Source: Cyanophora paradoxa (Eukaryota; Glaucocystophyceae; Cyanophorales; Cyanophoraceae). Taken from it: DNA of 64,000 nucleotides. Each line of letters begins with the position of its first letter. Within the stretch, counting starts at the first letter, position 1. Below are positions 25,285 through 37,419 of this stretch, piece after piece. Where the stretch lies: assembly GCA_004431415.1 (NCBI GenBank), contig QPMI01000542.1, positions 434,001 to 498,000 of the forward strand, written 5' to 3'. The notes beneath the pieces were generated by a model. That model did no database searches. It had not been told where the DNA came from and saw only the letters and a program-made list of their open reading frames with translations. The position numbers and the translations under genes were made by a program.

Positions 25285-26653
25285 CGCAGGGAGATCGCGA
25301 TCGGACGATGCGCGGTTCGCCGGCTGGTTCGGCGCTGCTCAGGCCCGAAATCACCTGTACCCGGGAGTTGACAGCGGCCCAGTCAGCGGGCAAAGCGGCG
25401 TTTTGCGGGACACCGGCGTCCAGAAGCGCGGTGAGAGCGTGTTTGGCGGCAGCTACACGCTGGGAAACACGAACGACAAGCTGGCGGCGGCGGCCACCAA
25501 ACAAGCGCCTGCTTCGGCCGCGGCCGCGCAGGCACCTCGAGCGCTCGCGGATCACTGCTTTTACTGCTTTGACATCCTGTGTGCGAGCCTGGACGGCCAC
25601 GATGACCACCTGGCGCCGGCTTTTCCCGAGGCTGAGTGGTGAGACGCGTACGCGCGCCGTTCACTGTGGCTTCGCAATCGAAGGCAGCAATATGCGCGCA
25701 CAGGCCCGATCTGACCGCTGCGTGCGCAGCCCGCTGTTCGTGTCCTGGTACAAGGGTGGGTCGCTCGACCTGCGCGGCTGCATCGGGTCGCTCTCGCCCA
25801 TCACGCTGCACTCTGGCCTCAAGAATTACGCCCTGACGAGGTGAGGGACCTCTGCCCTCTCCCTCTGGCCGGCTCGCGCTCTGTTCCAACCAGCCTTCCC
25901 ACCGCGCGCCGCACGCAGCGCCTTCAAGGACAGGCGCTTCAGCCCCATCGAGAAGGTCCGTCGCGCGGTCGTTCTCGCCACTCGTTGGCCCTCTAGGTCT
26001 TGTCCTCGCCCTGACAGGCCGCGGCACGGCGTGGTCGCAGCGCGAGCTCTCGCGCCTTCACTGCGGCGTTTCCCTCCTGACGCACTTCGAGCCGGCCGCG
26101 GACTACCTGGATTGGGAGGTGGATGCATTTCCATCCTTCTCATCGCCGCACGCACGCGGGCGCTCACGTGCACGCGCGCGTCGCAGATCGGCGTGCACGG
26201 GCTCGTCATCGAGTTCCACAAGAGCGGGCAGCGCTACAGCGCGACGTACCTCCCCGACGTCTGCCCGGAGCAGGGTCCGCGATCGCCGGATTCGATCTGC
26301 GCTCGCCCGCTTCCTTCCCCTCACCCGCGCGAGCCGGGGCAGGCTGGAACAAGGTGGAGTGCATAAACTCGCTCATCAAGAAGGCCGGATGGCACGGCGC
26401 CGTCGGCGACGATCTCCGCCGCTCCCTTCAGGTGCCTTCGGATTCGAATTTGATCGCCCCGCTCCGGCCCCCCCTGAGCCCCCCCGCAGGTCACGCGGTG
26501 CGGCCCGCCCGCGCCGTGCCTAGACCGCGTCGGATCAAATCTCGAATTTGAATTTGACCTCTTCCCCGTCGCCTCGACAGGTACCAGGGCACGAAGTGCA
26601 TGGTCTCGTGGGACGAGTACCAGGCCTACATCAAGCAGATCAGGGCGGAATAG
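25175..26653 (+). CDS. AMMECR1: AMMECR1-family protein
   Basis: The conserved core begins at HCFYCFDILCASLDGHDD (about 25.55 kb). It continues through SPLFVSWYKGG-DLRGCIGSL, LKNYALTR, SAFKDRRFSPIEK, ELSRLHCGVSLLTHFE, DYLDWE, GVHGLVIEFHKSGQ, YSATYLPDVCPEQGW, SLIKKAGW and RYQGTK to the stop at 26651-26653. Exons after the first (ending 25638) are 25730-25840, 25919-25955, 26041-26118, 26187-26274, 26343-26431, an 8-nt microexon 26490-26497, and 26581-26653, all in phase. The LRGCIGS signature is intact. The family is near-universal in eukaryotes; the molecular role is poorly defined, and the fold suggests a nucleic-acid-associated or small-ligand function. The start at 25175 is only the most upstream in-frame ATG. 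It would overlap the divergent LRR gene by 110 bp, so a spliced 5' exon is equally possible. Confidence 0.88.
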
Positions 26654-27186
26654 CCGCGGGCGCCGCCGGCCGGATCCGGACTAGATCTAGAACTCGACTG
26701 CGCCCGGAGCACTAGGCTCGCGCCTTCAGATCTAGGCCTAGGTCGCCCCATTGGCAGTCCTTTGAAGGCAGTGCAGCTGCGTGTAGAAGTGAAACCATGG
26801 CCACGGTTTTCCACACCGCACCGCTGCGCGCGATCCGCACGATCTCTAGCTGATACGATGCATTAATAATTTAATACTCGCATAACTCGTATACTGGCTC
26901 TCGGCAGCTGAGCTCTACCCAATAACGATCCGATAAAGCGAGCAGCTAGGAGAGCTAGCGCCCGGCCCGACCGGGCTGGATTAGATCGAGATGAGGGCAC
27001 AGCGGGCCGGTGCGCGTCGGCGCGCGTCAAAATCCAGCGGAGCGATGTAGGGCCGACTCCGTTAGGGGCGCCCCCTTCCACGGGGGCCGCCGGGCGGCGG
27101 CCCGTCGGCGCGGGCTCGGTCCGGGGCGGCGGGGCCCAGTGGAGGGAGCCGGCGGCGGCCCGGCGGCCTTGGTGGGCGGCGGGGCC
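26654..27186. other. Convergent spacer between AMMECR1 and Old Yellow Enzyme genes
   Basis: No coding exon was recognised. It contains AGATCT/CTAGATCTAG palindromes and an AT-richer core at about 26.85-26.95 kb. It should carry both 3' UTRs. Confidence 0.5.
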
Positions 27187-29847
27187 TTAGAGGAGGGCGC
27201 CGAGCATCTCGGGGCTGTACTCCTTCAGCTCCGCGAGGCGGCCCCCGCGCACCAGCGCCGCGTAGTCCCTGAGGCGGGGGCACGTCAGCTGAGGAGTCCT
27301 CTGGGGCTCTCCAGGGGCTCGCAGGCGCGGGGCGGGAGGCCCAGGGCCTTTGGGAGGCCTGTGGCGGGGGGCGGGGCCGGGGGCGGCGAGCGGAAGCGAC
27401 TTCTTCTAGGACCGACCGCATTCTCGTGAGGCGGCGCGGGGCGGGGGCCGGCGGGGCGGGGTGGGGCGGCCTCCAAAATCCCCCGGCTTCCAGGATCCCT
27501 TCCTCGGGCGAGGGGGCGGGGGGGGGGGGGGGGTGGGGGTGGGGGTGGGGGTGGGGGGGGGGGGGTGCCTCTAGAAGATCCCTGCCTCCCTGATCCTCTA
27601 TCTCGGAGGGGCGGGGCGGGGCGGAGCGTGGCGCACGGGTTGGCGATGAGGGGCCGCCCGATGGCCACGAGGTCGACGCGGCCGGCCGCCACCGCCGCCG
27701 CCCCCGACTCCGGCCCGTAGTTCCCCACCCCCACCAGCGTGCCCCTGCCCAAGCGAACGAAGCTCAGCGGGGGGGGGGGGAGGGTAGGAGGTGGGGAGGG
27801 GATCACTTGTAGGTGCGGCGCATGAACTCCTCGACGGTGCTACCCCCCAGGTGCTCGAACCCCTTGCCCGCCTCCGTCACCGACCTGCGGGCGGCGGAGG
27901 CGAATCGGGCGGTCGGCCCGGGTACGGCTTCATCTTTCTTCTTGGGGGTACGCACGTGTGGACGTAGGCGAGGCCGCGCTTGGAGGCCTCAGAGAGGACC
28001 GCCTCGAAGGCTTTCTCGTCCCCCGGGGTGTGCTGCGGCGAAAGAGCGCATCAGGGGGGTACAGTGCGTAGCCGGGGGGTACGGCCGGACCTCCATCTGG
28101 TACTCGTCTCCCGGGGACAGGCGGATGCCGACGCGCGTCGCCTTGCCGAAGCCTGCAGAAGGGGGTACGCGTTCAGCGGGGCAGGGGTACGAGCGCGCGG
28201 TGCGCGTACCCCTGATGCACGCGTCGAGGACGTCGATCGCGAAGCGAGCCTGCGGGGCGGGCGGGGGACGCTCGGCCTGGGGGTACGGGAACAGGTGAGG
28301 GTACGGCTACCTGCTTCTCGGGGGTACCGCCGTACGAGTCCTCGCGCCTGTTCGTGTGGCGGTGGAGGAACTGGTCCACGAAGTACCTGTACTCCCCTCA
28401 GCCGAGACGAAAGGCGGTACCCCCTCCAAGCACGCCGTACCCGTTGGCGCCGTGGATCTCGACGCCGTCGAAGCCCGCGGCCTGTACCCCCGTCGGTTCG
28501 CGGCGACTGTACCCTTGAGAAGGGCGGCGGAGGGGGAACGCACGGCAGCCATCTCCGCAGCCTGGCGCCACGAGTCGACCTGCCGTGGGGGGTACTCGTC
28601 CGTTCAGGACGAGCGGTCGAGATTCGATTCCGGGGGGTACGGCAGACGCGCCTGCCCGGGGACCTCGGCCTCCTCGAGGGCGCGGGGGGTCTCGTACTGA
28701 AGCTCGGTCCGGGGTACGCGGCCGTCCAGGGCCACTGCCGAGGGCGCAACGGGGGCTTGGCCGGTGAAGGCCCTGCGGGCGGGCGGGGCTCGGTCGGGGG
28801 TGGGGGGGGGGGGAGACATGGCAGCGGGGAGGGGGGGGGGGGGGTCAACGCACGAGTGCGCGACGCGGCCGCAGTGCCACAGCTGGCAGAAGCTGTTGGG
28901 GGGGGGGGGGGTGGAGTCGGAGGGGGTACGGTCAAGCAAATGGCTCGAGGACTCGGGGCGCACATGGTACCCCCGTTGTCGTGCACGCGGTCCGTCACGA
29001 GCTTCCAGCCCTTCACCTGCTCCTCTGTGAACATGCCTGCGTACCCCGCTAGCGTGAGCGGAGGGGGAGAGAGAAAGTGGGGTGGGGGTACAGCTGACCC
29101 GGAGTGCCGGGGTAGCCCTGCCCGTCGGGGCGGACGATGGTCGCCTCCGTGATTAGCAGGCCGGTCTCCGCGCTGCGGAAGGGATTATAGAGAGAAAAGG
29201 GGAGGGGGAAAGAGGGAAAGGGGGGTACCGGCGGGCGTAGTACGCGGCCATGTCCTCGGTGGGTACGAGGCCCTCGCCGGCCATGCAGCTGCGGCGGCCG
29301 GGCGGCGGCCAGGTCGGCGCAGCGCAGCGCATGGGATCGGATCCGTGTGAAGAAGTGCTGCACTAAGGACGGAAACACAGGCTTCCGGCCTCGCTTCTAG
29401 ACTCCCTCTAGCATCTCTAAGCTGTGCGGGAAGGCGACTGCAGGCCCTGAGGGGTGCCAGCACGGCTGACCGAGTCATCGGAGCCATCGCTGCGCGCGGG
29501 GAAGACACAGCGGATCAGCCGACCGCGTTGCCGGCCGCGCGCGGGGCGGTCGCACCGATGCGGTTGCGGAGGATGAGCTTCTCGTCGATCTTGAGCGGCT
29601 CAAAGAGCACATTCAAGTCTGCCGTTTAAGTATGCCAGTAAGCGGCAGTCGAACGCCCGCCCCCGCGCGAGTTTTTTGCACCGGCAGAGGCCACCGGAGA
29701 GACGGCGGGCGTGGCGCGGTTCTGCTTGTGCTTCCGAAGCGCCGAGGTCGGCCGCGCGAGGCGGCTTCGGTGCACGCGCTCGCCGGCGAAGGAGCTGTGC
29801 AGGTCGGAACGGGCCGAGACTGGCGCCGGGGTTGCGAAGGCTTGCAT
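27187..29847 (-). CDS. Old Yellow Enzyme-family FMN ene-reductase
   Basis: Exon 1 (29847-29682) encodes a Ser/Ala/Arg-rich, acid-poor leader (MQAFATPAPVSARSD...) typical of organelle targeting and lacking a hydrophobic signal peptide. Exon 2 (29618-29556) starts the barrel: LNVLFEPLKIDEKLILRNRI, then AMAPMTRSAV, MAAYYARR, TGLLITEATIV, EEQVKGWKLVTDRVHDNGG, FCQLWHCGRVAHS, FDGVEIHGANG, FVDQFLHRHTNRREDSYGG, TRVGIRLSPGDEY, GTLVGVGNY and VDLVAIGRPLIANP. It ends ELKEYSPEMLGALL at 27187. FMN-binding and active-site elements (HGANG, R-x-D-x-YGG, GRPLIANP) are intact. The family reduces activated C=C bonds, including oxylipin enones. Introns are unusually rich in GGGGTAC and G-runs, and several donors are GTACC or GTACG. 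It is divergent from the AIF-like gene, 305 bp apart. Confidence 0.88.
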
Positions 29848-30152
29848 GGCTGCGAGTGATATACGGAAAAAGTGAGGTCGGACGCGCTCAGGACGCGCGC
29901 TCAAAGCCTCAGGACGTCATGCAACGTCTGTTGACGTAACTCGCGCACCTTTGGGTGGACGCGTAGACGGCACAGCTGTGTCCTTCGTAGACGGGTTCGC
30001 TCCTGTGCTCTCCCTACGAGGTCGAGCGTTGAACAAGGGAGGCGCAGCGACCTTCGAGCGAGTGTACCCCAAGTAACCGACGGCTTGCTGTTTCGCCACC
30101 AGCGGTCCGGAGAGGTCGAGGAAGTGCGAAGCCGAGCGAGGAAGCAGAGGAG
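29848..30152. promoter_or_regulatory. Probable bidirectional promoter region
   Basis: Only 305 bp separate the start codons of the Old Yellow Enzyme (-, 29847) and AIF-like (+, 30153) genes, so both promoters and 5' UTRs must lie here unless untranslated exons overlap. No TATA box or obvious binding site could be assigned. Both products are flavin oxidoreductases, so shared redox-responsive control is possible but unproven. Confidence 0.45.
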
Positions 30153-32649
30153 ATGGCGAAGCCTCGCGTTGTGGTGCTTGGGGGCGGTTTCGCCGGCTGC
30201 AAGGTGGCAAAGGCGCTTGAGACCGAAGCGGATGTCACGCTCATCGACCCCAAGTCGTATCTGTGCGCACGCGCGCCGGTCCGACGAGCCAGCGCGCGCC
30301 CGCGCCCTCTTGGCGTTCCGTTCTGACCGCGCCCGCTTCCAAAACTCAGCGACATCAACATCGGCGTGCCGCGCGCGCTTGTGGATGACTCTATCCACGA
30401 GCCGATGAACCCCGAGCACCGCAAGTTTTTGCGGCACACCGCCGTCCTGCACGGCCGCGGTGCGCGCCGCGCCGCGCCACGCGCGCCGCCGCCGCTCCAT
30501 CCGACGTCCAACGCGGACGCGCCCCGCGAACAACAGTCGAGGAGGCCATTCCCGGCACCGTCCGCGTCTCGGGCCGCGCCGAGCTCGTCCCGTACGATTT
30601 CCTGGCGAGCGGCGCCGGGCCCGCGCGCGCTCCCTCGCCGCCGCCAATGCTCTCGCTGGTGCCCAGGTCGTGGCGACGGGCGTGTCCTACAGCGGGTGGA
30701 AGGCAGAGGAGGCCACCGCAGACGTGCGGCCTTCCCGTCCCGCCGCCCTGCGCCGGCGCCGTCGTCCGACTCCTGCGCCGGGCGCAGGAGCGCGTCGTGG
30801 CGCTGCGGGGCATGCGGGACCGTCTGCGGGGCGCGCGGCGCGTGCTCATCGTTGGGGGCGGCCCCACGGGCGTCGAGGCGAGCGCTCCGCCCCCTCCCCG
30901 CCTCGCCCACCGCGCCGCCCCGCCCCCCGCGCGCCGCTCCGAACGCGACCGCAGGCGGCGGCGGAGATTCTGATGGCGGCGCCCAAGCGCGAGGTCACCC
31001 TCGTCCACAGCGGCCCCGCCCTCCTCGTGCGTGCGCTCAGGTGAGCCGAACCCGGCTCACCTGAGACTGAGCCCGGGCAGGACGAGCTCGGCAGCGAGAA
31101 GATCTCGCGGCACGCGCACGAGTTCCTCGCCCGCCACGGCGCCAACGTGCGCCGAGCGCGGCCACCGTACCCCCCGCTTCGTCTCTTGCTGATCGCTTCC
31201 AATTAGATCCTCCTGAACGACCGCGTGGAGGGCGTGAGCCCGGGCATCTTCTTCGGTACCCCGGCCCCCTCCCCGCCCCGCTGCGGCACCGCCTTACTCC
31301 GCGCCGCCGCCCCGCAGGCACGGAGGAGCGCCGCACCAGGCGCGCCCGGCCCCCGCTCGAGGGGGACGTCTAGACGGCTAGAGCCGGGACGGCTAGAGGG
31401 GACAGTGCTCTCCTATCCACTGCCTTTCTCGCCTTGAATCACGCGCGCTCGGCTCCCCTTAGCTCTTAGCTCAAAGATAAGCTCCTGCTCAAAGCTGAGA
31501 TCTTAGCTCACAAAGCTCCCGCTCGCAAAATCTCTCAGCTCAAAGCTGATCTCCGGGGCGGCAGGAGCGGCGCGGTGGTCGCCGCGGACGCGACTCTGGT
31601 GGCGGTGGGCGGCGGCCGCCCCAACGCCGCCTTCCTCTCCCGCGCCTTCCCCACCGCCCTGGTACCCCCCATATCCTCTTCCACCCCCCCCGGCCCCTCC
31701 CCTCTCTATCCCCCTCCTCCTCTTCTCTTTTCCGCTCCAACCCCCTCTCTTATCGGGCTTCATCCCCATCCCTCTCCTCCTCACCCCCCCCCCCTCCCCC
31801 CCCTCGCCACCCCCTCTCTCTCGCGTCCCCGACGGTCCCCCGCAGGACGGCTCCGGCTTCGTGCGCGTCGACGCCACGCTCCGGGTACACCCCCCCTCTT
31901 CTCCGCATTGTACCCCCTGTCCCTAACCTCCCCCCAGGTGGTGGGTACGACGAACGTCTTCTCGGCGGGCGACGTCTGCACGGCCCCGGGCCGGAAGGCG
32001 CGCGCCGATCTGATCTTATCAGATCTGATCTGAGCCTCCGATCTGATCTGAACCCGGCCCCGGCCCCAACAGGGCGCCTACGCGGCGGGGCTTCACGCGG
32101 CCGTCATCGCTGAGAACATCCGCCGCCTCGCAGTAAACCCCCAGGCGCGCCCGGCCCGAACGGCTCCAGATGAAGCCCTTATCTAAAAATAACTTGCCCT
32201 CGCCCGTCCTGGACCCTTGTCTACCCCCCCGTGACCCGGCCCCCGGCCCCCCCCGCAGGCGAGCCTGAAGGAGTTCTCGCCCGCCCCGCCAATCTGCCTC
32301 GTCCGCCCCCGGCCCCCCGCCCCCGCCCCCGCCCCCGCCCGCCAGCTCTGACGCTGGCGCACGCGCGGCGCAGGTGACGCTGGGGGCGGGGGACGGGGGG
32401 CTGGCGACGCCCTGGTTCGGCCTCACGGGCTGGCTCCCCAAGAAGATGAAGGCCGAGGACATGTTCGTGCCCCGCACGGTACGGTACCCCCGCGTCCCCC
32501 CCCCGCCCCCCCCCCCCCCCCCCCCCCCCGCCTTCTTTTCGTCGGGATGGAGGGGGCGGGCGGCCGCTGACCGGAGCGGGGTGGGGGCGCGCGCGCACGC
32601 GCAGAGGAGCGAGCTGGGGCTGGACCAGAAGGGCTGCGCCTGCCTGTAG
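30153..32649 (+). CDS. AIF/FSP1-like NAD(P)H-dependent flavoprotein oxidoreductase with CaaX-like C-terminus
   Basis: Exon 1 (30153-30256) encodes MAKPRVVVLGGGFAGCKVA, a dinucleotide-binding GxGxxG. Exon 2 starts at 30350. Later exons carry ELVPYDFL/VVATGVSYSG, RRVLIVGGGPTGVE (second Rossmann motif), AAEILMAAPKREVTLVHSG, KISRHAHEFLARHGANV, LVAVGGGRPNAAFL, TTNVFSAGDVC, GAYAAGLHAAVIAENIRRL, TPWFGLTGWLPKKMK and a final exon ending QKGCACL. Motif order fits AIFM2/FSP1-like or related pyridine-nucleotide-disulfide oxidoreductases, which pass electrons from NAD(P)H to quinones. CACL is a plausible geranylgeranylation box. No targeting peptide precedes the FAD motif, suggesting a cytosolic or membrane-tethered enzyme. 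Introns at 30605, 30878 and 32145 use GC donors. A 5'-truncated copy lies at 51.3-53.5 kb. Confidence 0.85.
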
Positions 32650-33162
32650 GCCCCCGGCCTGTGGGTGTAGGGCCCACTAGATCTACAGTAAACGATTAAG
32701 CTAAATATTCTCATGATCATGATTGTGTAGCTCTAGTTACAAATTCAACAATTTACAATTCAATCCGCCCCGCGCCGCCGATTGGCGCGCGTACGTCCGC
32801 TGCAGCTGGAGATCGAGGAGGGATCCGCTGCACATGTAATTATAATTATATAAGCTCATACATGCATTTCGGACTCGGGATCCGCGCATTGGCGCCTCGC
32901 AGCTGCAGCCGGCCGCGCCGCGGCCCCGGCGGCTGCGGGCCGCGGGCCGCCGCCTTCGAAACTCTAGCTAATTCCCGGCCGGGTCCTCGCGGTTCTGGCG
33001 CATCGGCTCTTCATATACCACCCGATCGCGACCCCGCGGCCGCGCTCTGCCCATGGCCAGCAGCGCCGCGGCGGCCGCCCCATGGCCAGCGCTTTCGAAT
33101 TCACGACCACTTTCACTTTCATTTTAAGACACCCCGGGTACAGTTGTAACTCAAACTCATTT
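32650..33162. other. Intergenic DNA before the LTR element
   Basis: No gene was recognised. The first 100 bp are still related to the sequence after the second AIF-like copy (attaagctaaa-attctcatgat), marking the end of the duplicated block. Palindromes such as TAATTATAATTATA and CCATGG follow. Confidence 0.5.
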
Positions 33163-33695
33163 TGTCGCGGGCGATGGCAAGACCAAGTCTGGTTTGAGAT
33201 TGGTCGGCTGGCCAGGGGCCGGGCCCGGCGTGGCCGCGGGCCCTGGGCCGGAATCCGGCTATAGGCGTGGCCGGTCGCGACTTGACTTGCAATTCCCGGA
33301 ATTGCCGGAATTCCCGGAATTCCCGGAATTCCCGGAACCCAAGCCGGAACCCAACCAATAAATCGTACATGCTCAACAACTAGAAAATACTTGCTAGTTT
33401 GCAACGCGGGCTAGTATAAGTAGCCGCTGCCCTGCCAAAGTTGTCATTCCTTGTGAGGCGCACAGCCTCGAAATACTAGCAGCGAAACTCTGCCATTTTG
33501 CATCTGTAACTTGGGAGCACATCAGGGGCGGGCTAAGCATTAAGGGAACATCGTCAGGGATCAGAGATCCAGGGGCGGGCTAAGCATTAAGGGAACATCG
33601 TCAGGGATCAGAGATCCAGGTCTGTAATTACTCTGTTATTAGGCCTCTGGTTACAAACCCCTAGACTATATCTGGGCCTTGCCCGGATTTAACCA
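33163..33695 (+). repeat. 5' long terminal repeat
   Basis: Starts TG and ends CA. Contains a GGAATTCCC-rich simple stretch (four near-repeats of ttcccggaa) at about 33292-33336. It also holds a 46-bp tandem duplication (ggggcgggctaagcattaag...) at about 33525-33617. A TATAAGTAG-like word near 33415 may be the promoter element. Confidence 0.88.
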
Positions 33696-34424
33696 GATGC
33701 TTAATACGTGGGGGCTGCTCAAAACTTTCAGCTAGCTCTTCAAAGCTAGCTGGCCGACCTCTACGTCGCGATGCGCATAGCTGCTGCGCATGCGGAAGTC
33801 GCTGCGTACTGACCGGAGCCTTTGCGCATGTTCGCGACTCCTACTATCAACTTGGCGCGACCTGCTGCGCGGGTGAGCGGACGCTACCGCGCGCCAGCGC
33901 TACGCGTCGCTTTAAAAGATGCGTACATGGTCGCCCTGCCTGGGCTAGCTACTAGGCTAGCCGCGAGCGCTCTAGCAGCCGCGGTATGACGCCGCTAGCG
34001 GGGCCCCGGCATGCGCACGCGCGCGCGTACGTCTGCGCCGCGACCAGTGTCTGATCCGGGCCCGCTCGATGCAGCGTTCGCATCACAGGCCTAGGCCGGA
34101 TCGGATTCTGCGGCGCGAGCGCACTCGAGCTCTACAGGCGTGGCATCGCCGGCCGACGGGCGCCGAGCTCGCCGATCATCGGATTCGACGCTGAGCTCGC
34201 GGGCCGGGGGCCGCCAGCTGCAGGCGCGCTATAGCTAGCTCCGAGGCTCGGGCCCGGGCTCCGGGGCGCCGTCGACGTCGATCAACGCGTGCCGTGGCGC
34301 GAGGGCGAGGAATCGGAAGCGCTAGAGCTAGCGCTAGATCTAGAACTAGTCGGATCGCCGGGGGCGGACCTGCTCGGCGGTTCGCTGCGGAATTCTGCTG
34401 CGGCGGACGTGTTTCGAGTTCGAA

Positions 34425-35633
34425 ATGGCGCCGGCTCCGAATACGCGAAGCGGCGGATCCGGATCCGGAGGCGCGGGCGCTAGTGGCGGATCCGGGGGCG
34501 GCAGCCAGGGCAGTGGCGGGCCCGGGGCGGCGGCTGCAGCTGCGCATGCAGCAGCCGTGCCCGCGGCCGCGGCGGCGGCCGCTCCGGCGGCAAACGCGAT
34601 GCCAGCGCCAGCTCCGGGGCCAGCGCCGGTCGCGCCAGTGGCGCCGGTTGCACCAGCGGCGGCTGGGGTGCCAGTCGCGATCGGGGGCCAGCAACCAGCT
34701 GCGGCGGCAGCTGACGCTGCGTTGGAGGCGCTGAAGAGCAACCTGGACATGCATACACGTCACCGCGAGCTGAAAGAATTTAAGGAGCGAATTCCTGCCT
34801 TGACAAATACTGGCGTTCTATCGTGGATCGTATCGCTGGAGCGCCTGGCAACTTTTATTCAGCCGCCGAAATTTTTGGAGCCGGACAAGATAGTAGCGGA
34901 GCTCGCAATGTCTTCGCTGCAGCGCTCAGCGAGCGATGCTTTGACTGGAGCATTCTCAGCGACGGTGCTGGGTGCTATGACGTCGAAGGCGGCGGGCGGT
35001 GAATTCGATATGACGTCGTGGGCAAGGATTCGTGAGCATCTGATCAGCTTGGTGCCTGGCAATAAATTCGAGCTGCTGAAGAATACGATCAAGACGGCGA
35101 GCCAGCATTTCTCAGCTCTGAATAACCCTACGGAGCTGGATGCTCAAGCACTTATCAATAATGTTGTTTTCTTTCGACGCCTGCTTCAGCTGCAAGATTC
35201 ATGTCCGGACGAGATGTTGATCGCGGAATTAATGTCTCCGGACGCGATCACTTTGCCGGCGATGGTCAAGCTCACAAGCAGAATTTCAGAGGACGCGCGA
35301 ACGAATCTGGCGGAGTGGGGTCGCGAATTCTTCAGTCGAGTTCGGTCCCATAACGAGCTGGAAATGAGGCTCCAGCGGGTGAGGGCCAGCAGTGGATTTT
35401 CGGACGCGTCAGTCTCTCGCGTTGCGGGGGTTGAGCTTGCCAGCAGCAGCAAGAAGCAGAAGACGGGCGGACAGCCTCGTTGGTGTGATGAATGCGAGAG
35501 CGGCTCGCACAACACAGTCGTCTGCAGCAAGCGACTTCAGCGGGAGCTGGAGGAGATGCGGGCGCAATATTCGGCCTGTCAGCAGGAGCTCGAGAAATAT
35601 CGGAGCTCCAGCAGCGTGGCGGGCGCGAAATGA
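34425..35633 (+). CDS. Gag-like capsid/nucleocapsid protein of the LTR element
   Basis: A single uninterrupted frame of 402 codons. Residues 1-105 are Gly/Ser- then Ala/Pro-rich and disordered. A helical middle (about 110-330; e.g. ELKEFKERIPALTNTGVLSW, FIQPPKFLEPDKI, LISLVPGNKFELLKNTIK) has the look of a retroelement capsid. Near the C-terminus WCDECESGSHNTVVC gives an exact CX2CX4HX4C zinc knuckle, followed by a coiled-coil-like tail (ELEEMRAQYSACQQELEKY). It should package element RNA in particles. Codon use here is less GC-extreme than in host genes. Confidence 0.85.
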   Translation: MAPAPNTRSGGSGSGGAGASGGSGGGSQGSGGPGAAAAAAHAAAVPAAAAAAAPAANAMPAPAPGPAPVAPVAPVAPAAAGVPVAIGGQQPAAAAADAALEALKSNLDMHTRHRELKEFKERIPALTNTGVLSWIVSLERLATFIQPPKFLEPDKIVAELAMSSLQRSASDALTGAFSATVLGAMTSKAAGGEFDMTSWARIREHLISLVPGNKFELLKNTIKTASQHFSALNNPTELDAQALINNVVFFRRLLQLQDSCPDEMLIAELMSPDAITLPAMVKLTSRISEDARTNLAEWGREFFSRVRSHNELEMRLQRVRASSGFSDASVSRVAGVELASSSKKQKTGGQPRWCDECESGSHNTVVCSKRLQRELEEMRAQYSACQQELEKYRSSSSVAGAK

Positions 35634-37419
35634 AGTACACGCCACGGCGGTTCGGTCTCCGCCTGAGCAGAAATTAAAAGACCAGTGGTGGAGGAGTTCG
35701 GATTTAATTCGTCGCGAAGAGGGGTGGGCCCGGCGACGTGGCGGCGTGTACTTGTAATTTTTCAGCTGCAGCCAGAGTTCGAGTTCTTGGCAGAACAGCT
35801 GCAGCTTCGCGGGGCTGGATGGTGCACCTGCGAAGGCGGCGGCCTTTCTTCACAGTCGATCGCGAGGCTGGTGGCGAATTCGAAGAAGGCGTCGCTCCGT
35901 TCCGGTGAACCGGCGTTCAAGCTGGAGATGCGGACCTGCCCGAGGCCGGGGCAATACAGGAGGGCATCGGATTCAGCTGTGGGCGGGTGGTGTCAGCCGT
36001 AGAGGGCGGGAGGCCCGAGGACAAGCTAGAGGCGCGGACCTGCTCGTGCCAGGATGGCGCTCAGGACAGCTTTAACCCAGTCGGCACCCAACCGAACAGA
36101 GACCGGAATCGGCCCTGCATAAGACGAACGCGAGCTCAGCGTTATCGTCACCGCGGGGTTACTAAATTCGAGTCAAGCGTGTCTCGGCGTGGCGTCGTCG
36201 GGATGCAACCGTCTCGCGAGGAGCGGGCTTGCAAGAAGCAAGAAGAAGACGTCAAGGCAAGCGCACCTCCCAGGACGGATGGAACCGGCCTTGATCGTGC
36301 TCGGAATTGGAGAAGGGGACGACGGAAGCATGTGGAAGTCGCTCAGCTGGCGGACGGGGCGTAGTGCACTACGACTCCTCGTCGGCTGCAGTCGGCACCG
36401 GTGCAAGTCGTGCTCCTGACCCGGCGGAGGATAGAGCATCCCCGGCGGACATTCTGGGTCTTCGGACTCGATGGGCAAGTGCACCTACCGCCGGCGGGCA
36501 CACAGCAACCGTCAACTTCGCTGTGCGTCCGACCGCAATTTAATTCTCGGGTCGAAATCGGCGGAGGATCTCGTCAGGCGGACTGATAACAAGGGCGGAA
36601 ATTTTGGAAGTGCTCGACGCGGCGGCGTTCGCGCTCTGATGCACAGGATTTCCTCTCTTCTCGCCGCCTACAGATTCAGACGCAGGCCGGAGGGGCCAGA
36701 CTTCGCACGTTGTCGAGGGCGCAGCTTCGTCTGCAAGGCCGACATCAATTGCGAGTCAGCGGGGGCGCAGCCTATAGCTAGTCAATGGGGCTGACCCTCA
36801 AGTCTCGGCTGGGGCGTCCGGCCGTGGATCAAGGGCAGTGCCTGCGGTCCCGGAGGCTTCAGCTCGAGAGAGGGCGGATGGGATCCCAGCGGATGGCCCA
36901 CCGTCCGAGGGAGGGGAGAGCTGTGCAGCCTGGTAGCTGCAGCTTCGCAGTTGTACATATCGTGTACATATCAGCCGCAGCGCGCGGCGAGCTCGAGTAG
37001 CTACGGATAGAGTAGCGAGCTCGGGAAGCATTCGGATTTCACAGCTGCAGACAGGACCAGCTGTGCGACGTCTGGATCATTTCTAGGTCCAGCGGAAGCT
37101 GAGGGCACGCCTTGGAAATATTTCCTTAGCTCAGAAACGATTCGAAATTTTTTCGCAACGTTGGACATATATTTCTGATAGCATTAGACGTCTACATATT
37201 TATTTTATTGTAGATAGCGCAGCCTTCGTGCTGCTAGGGCTGTAGTGCAGCCTTCGAGCTGCTAGGGCCGTCAGGGCGTTAGAACGCCTCGGCCACCTTT
37301 TCTTGTAAATAGTCAGAGTCGTTTTCGATCGATATCGATATCGGACTCGACGTTTTGCTGCGACGAACGTCGCGGGCGGGATGGAGGCGCTGAGGACGGC
37401 TTTTCTCTGCTGCGACGAA
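35634..37419. other. Non-coding internal region of the LTR element
   Basis: All frames are short and none resembles pol. The DNA is purine-rich (gga/gag words). Near 37345-37430 it contains two imperfect copies of ctgcgacgaaygtcgcgggcg, the second running into the 3' LTR. A roughly 20-bp near-repeat (gcagccttcgtgctgctagg / gcagccttcgagctgctagg) lies at about 37216-37266. Confidence 0.6.
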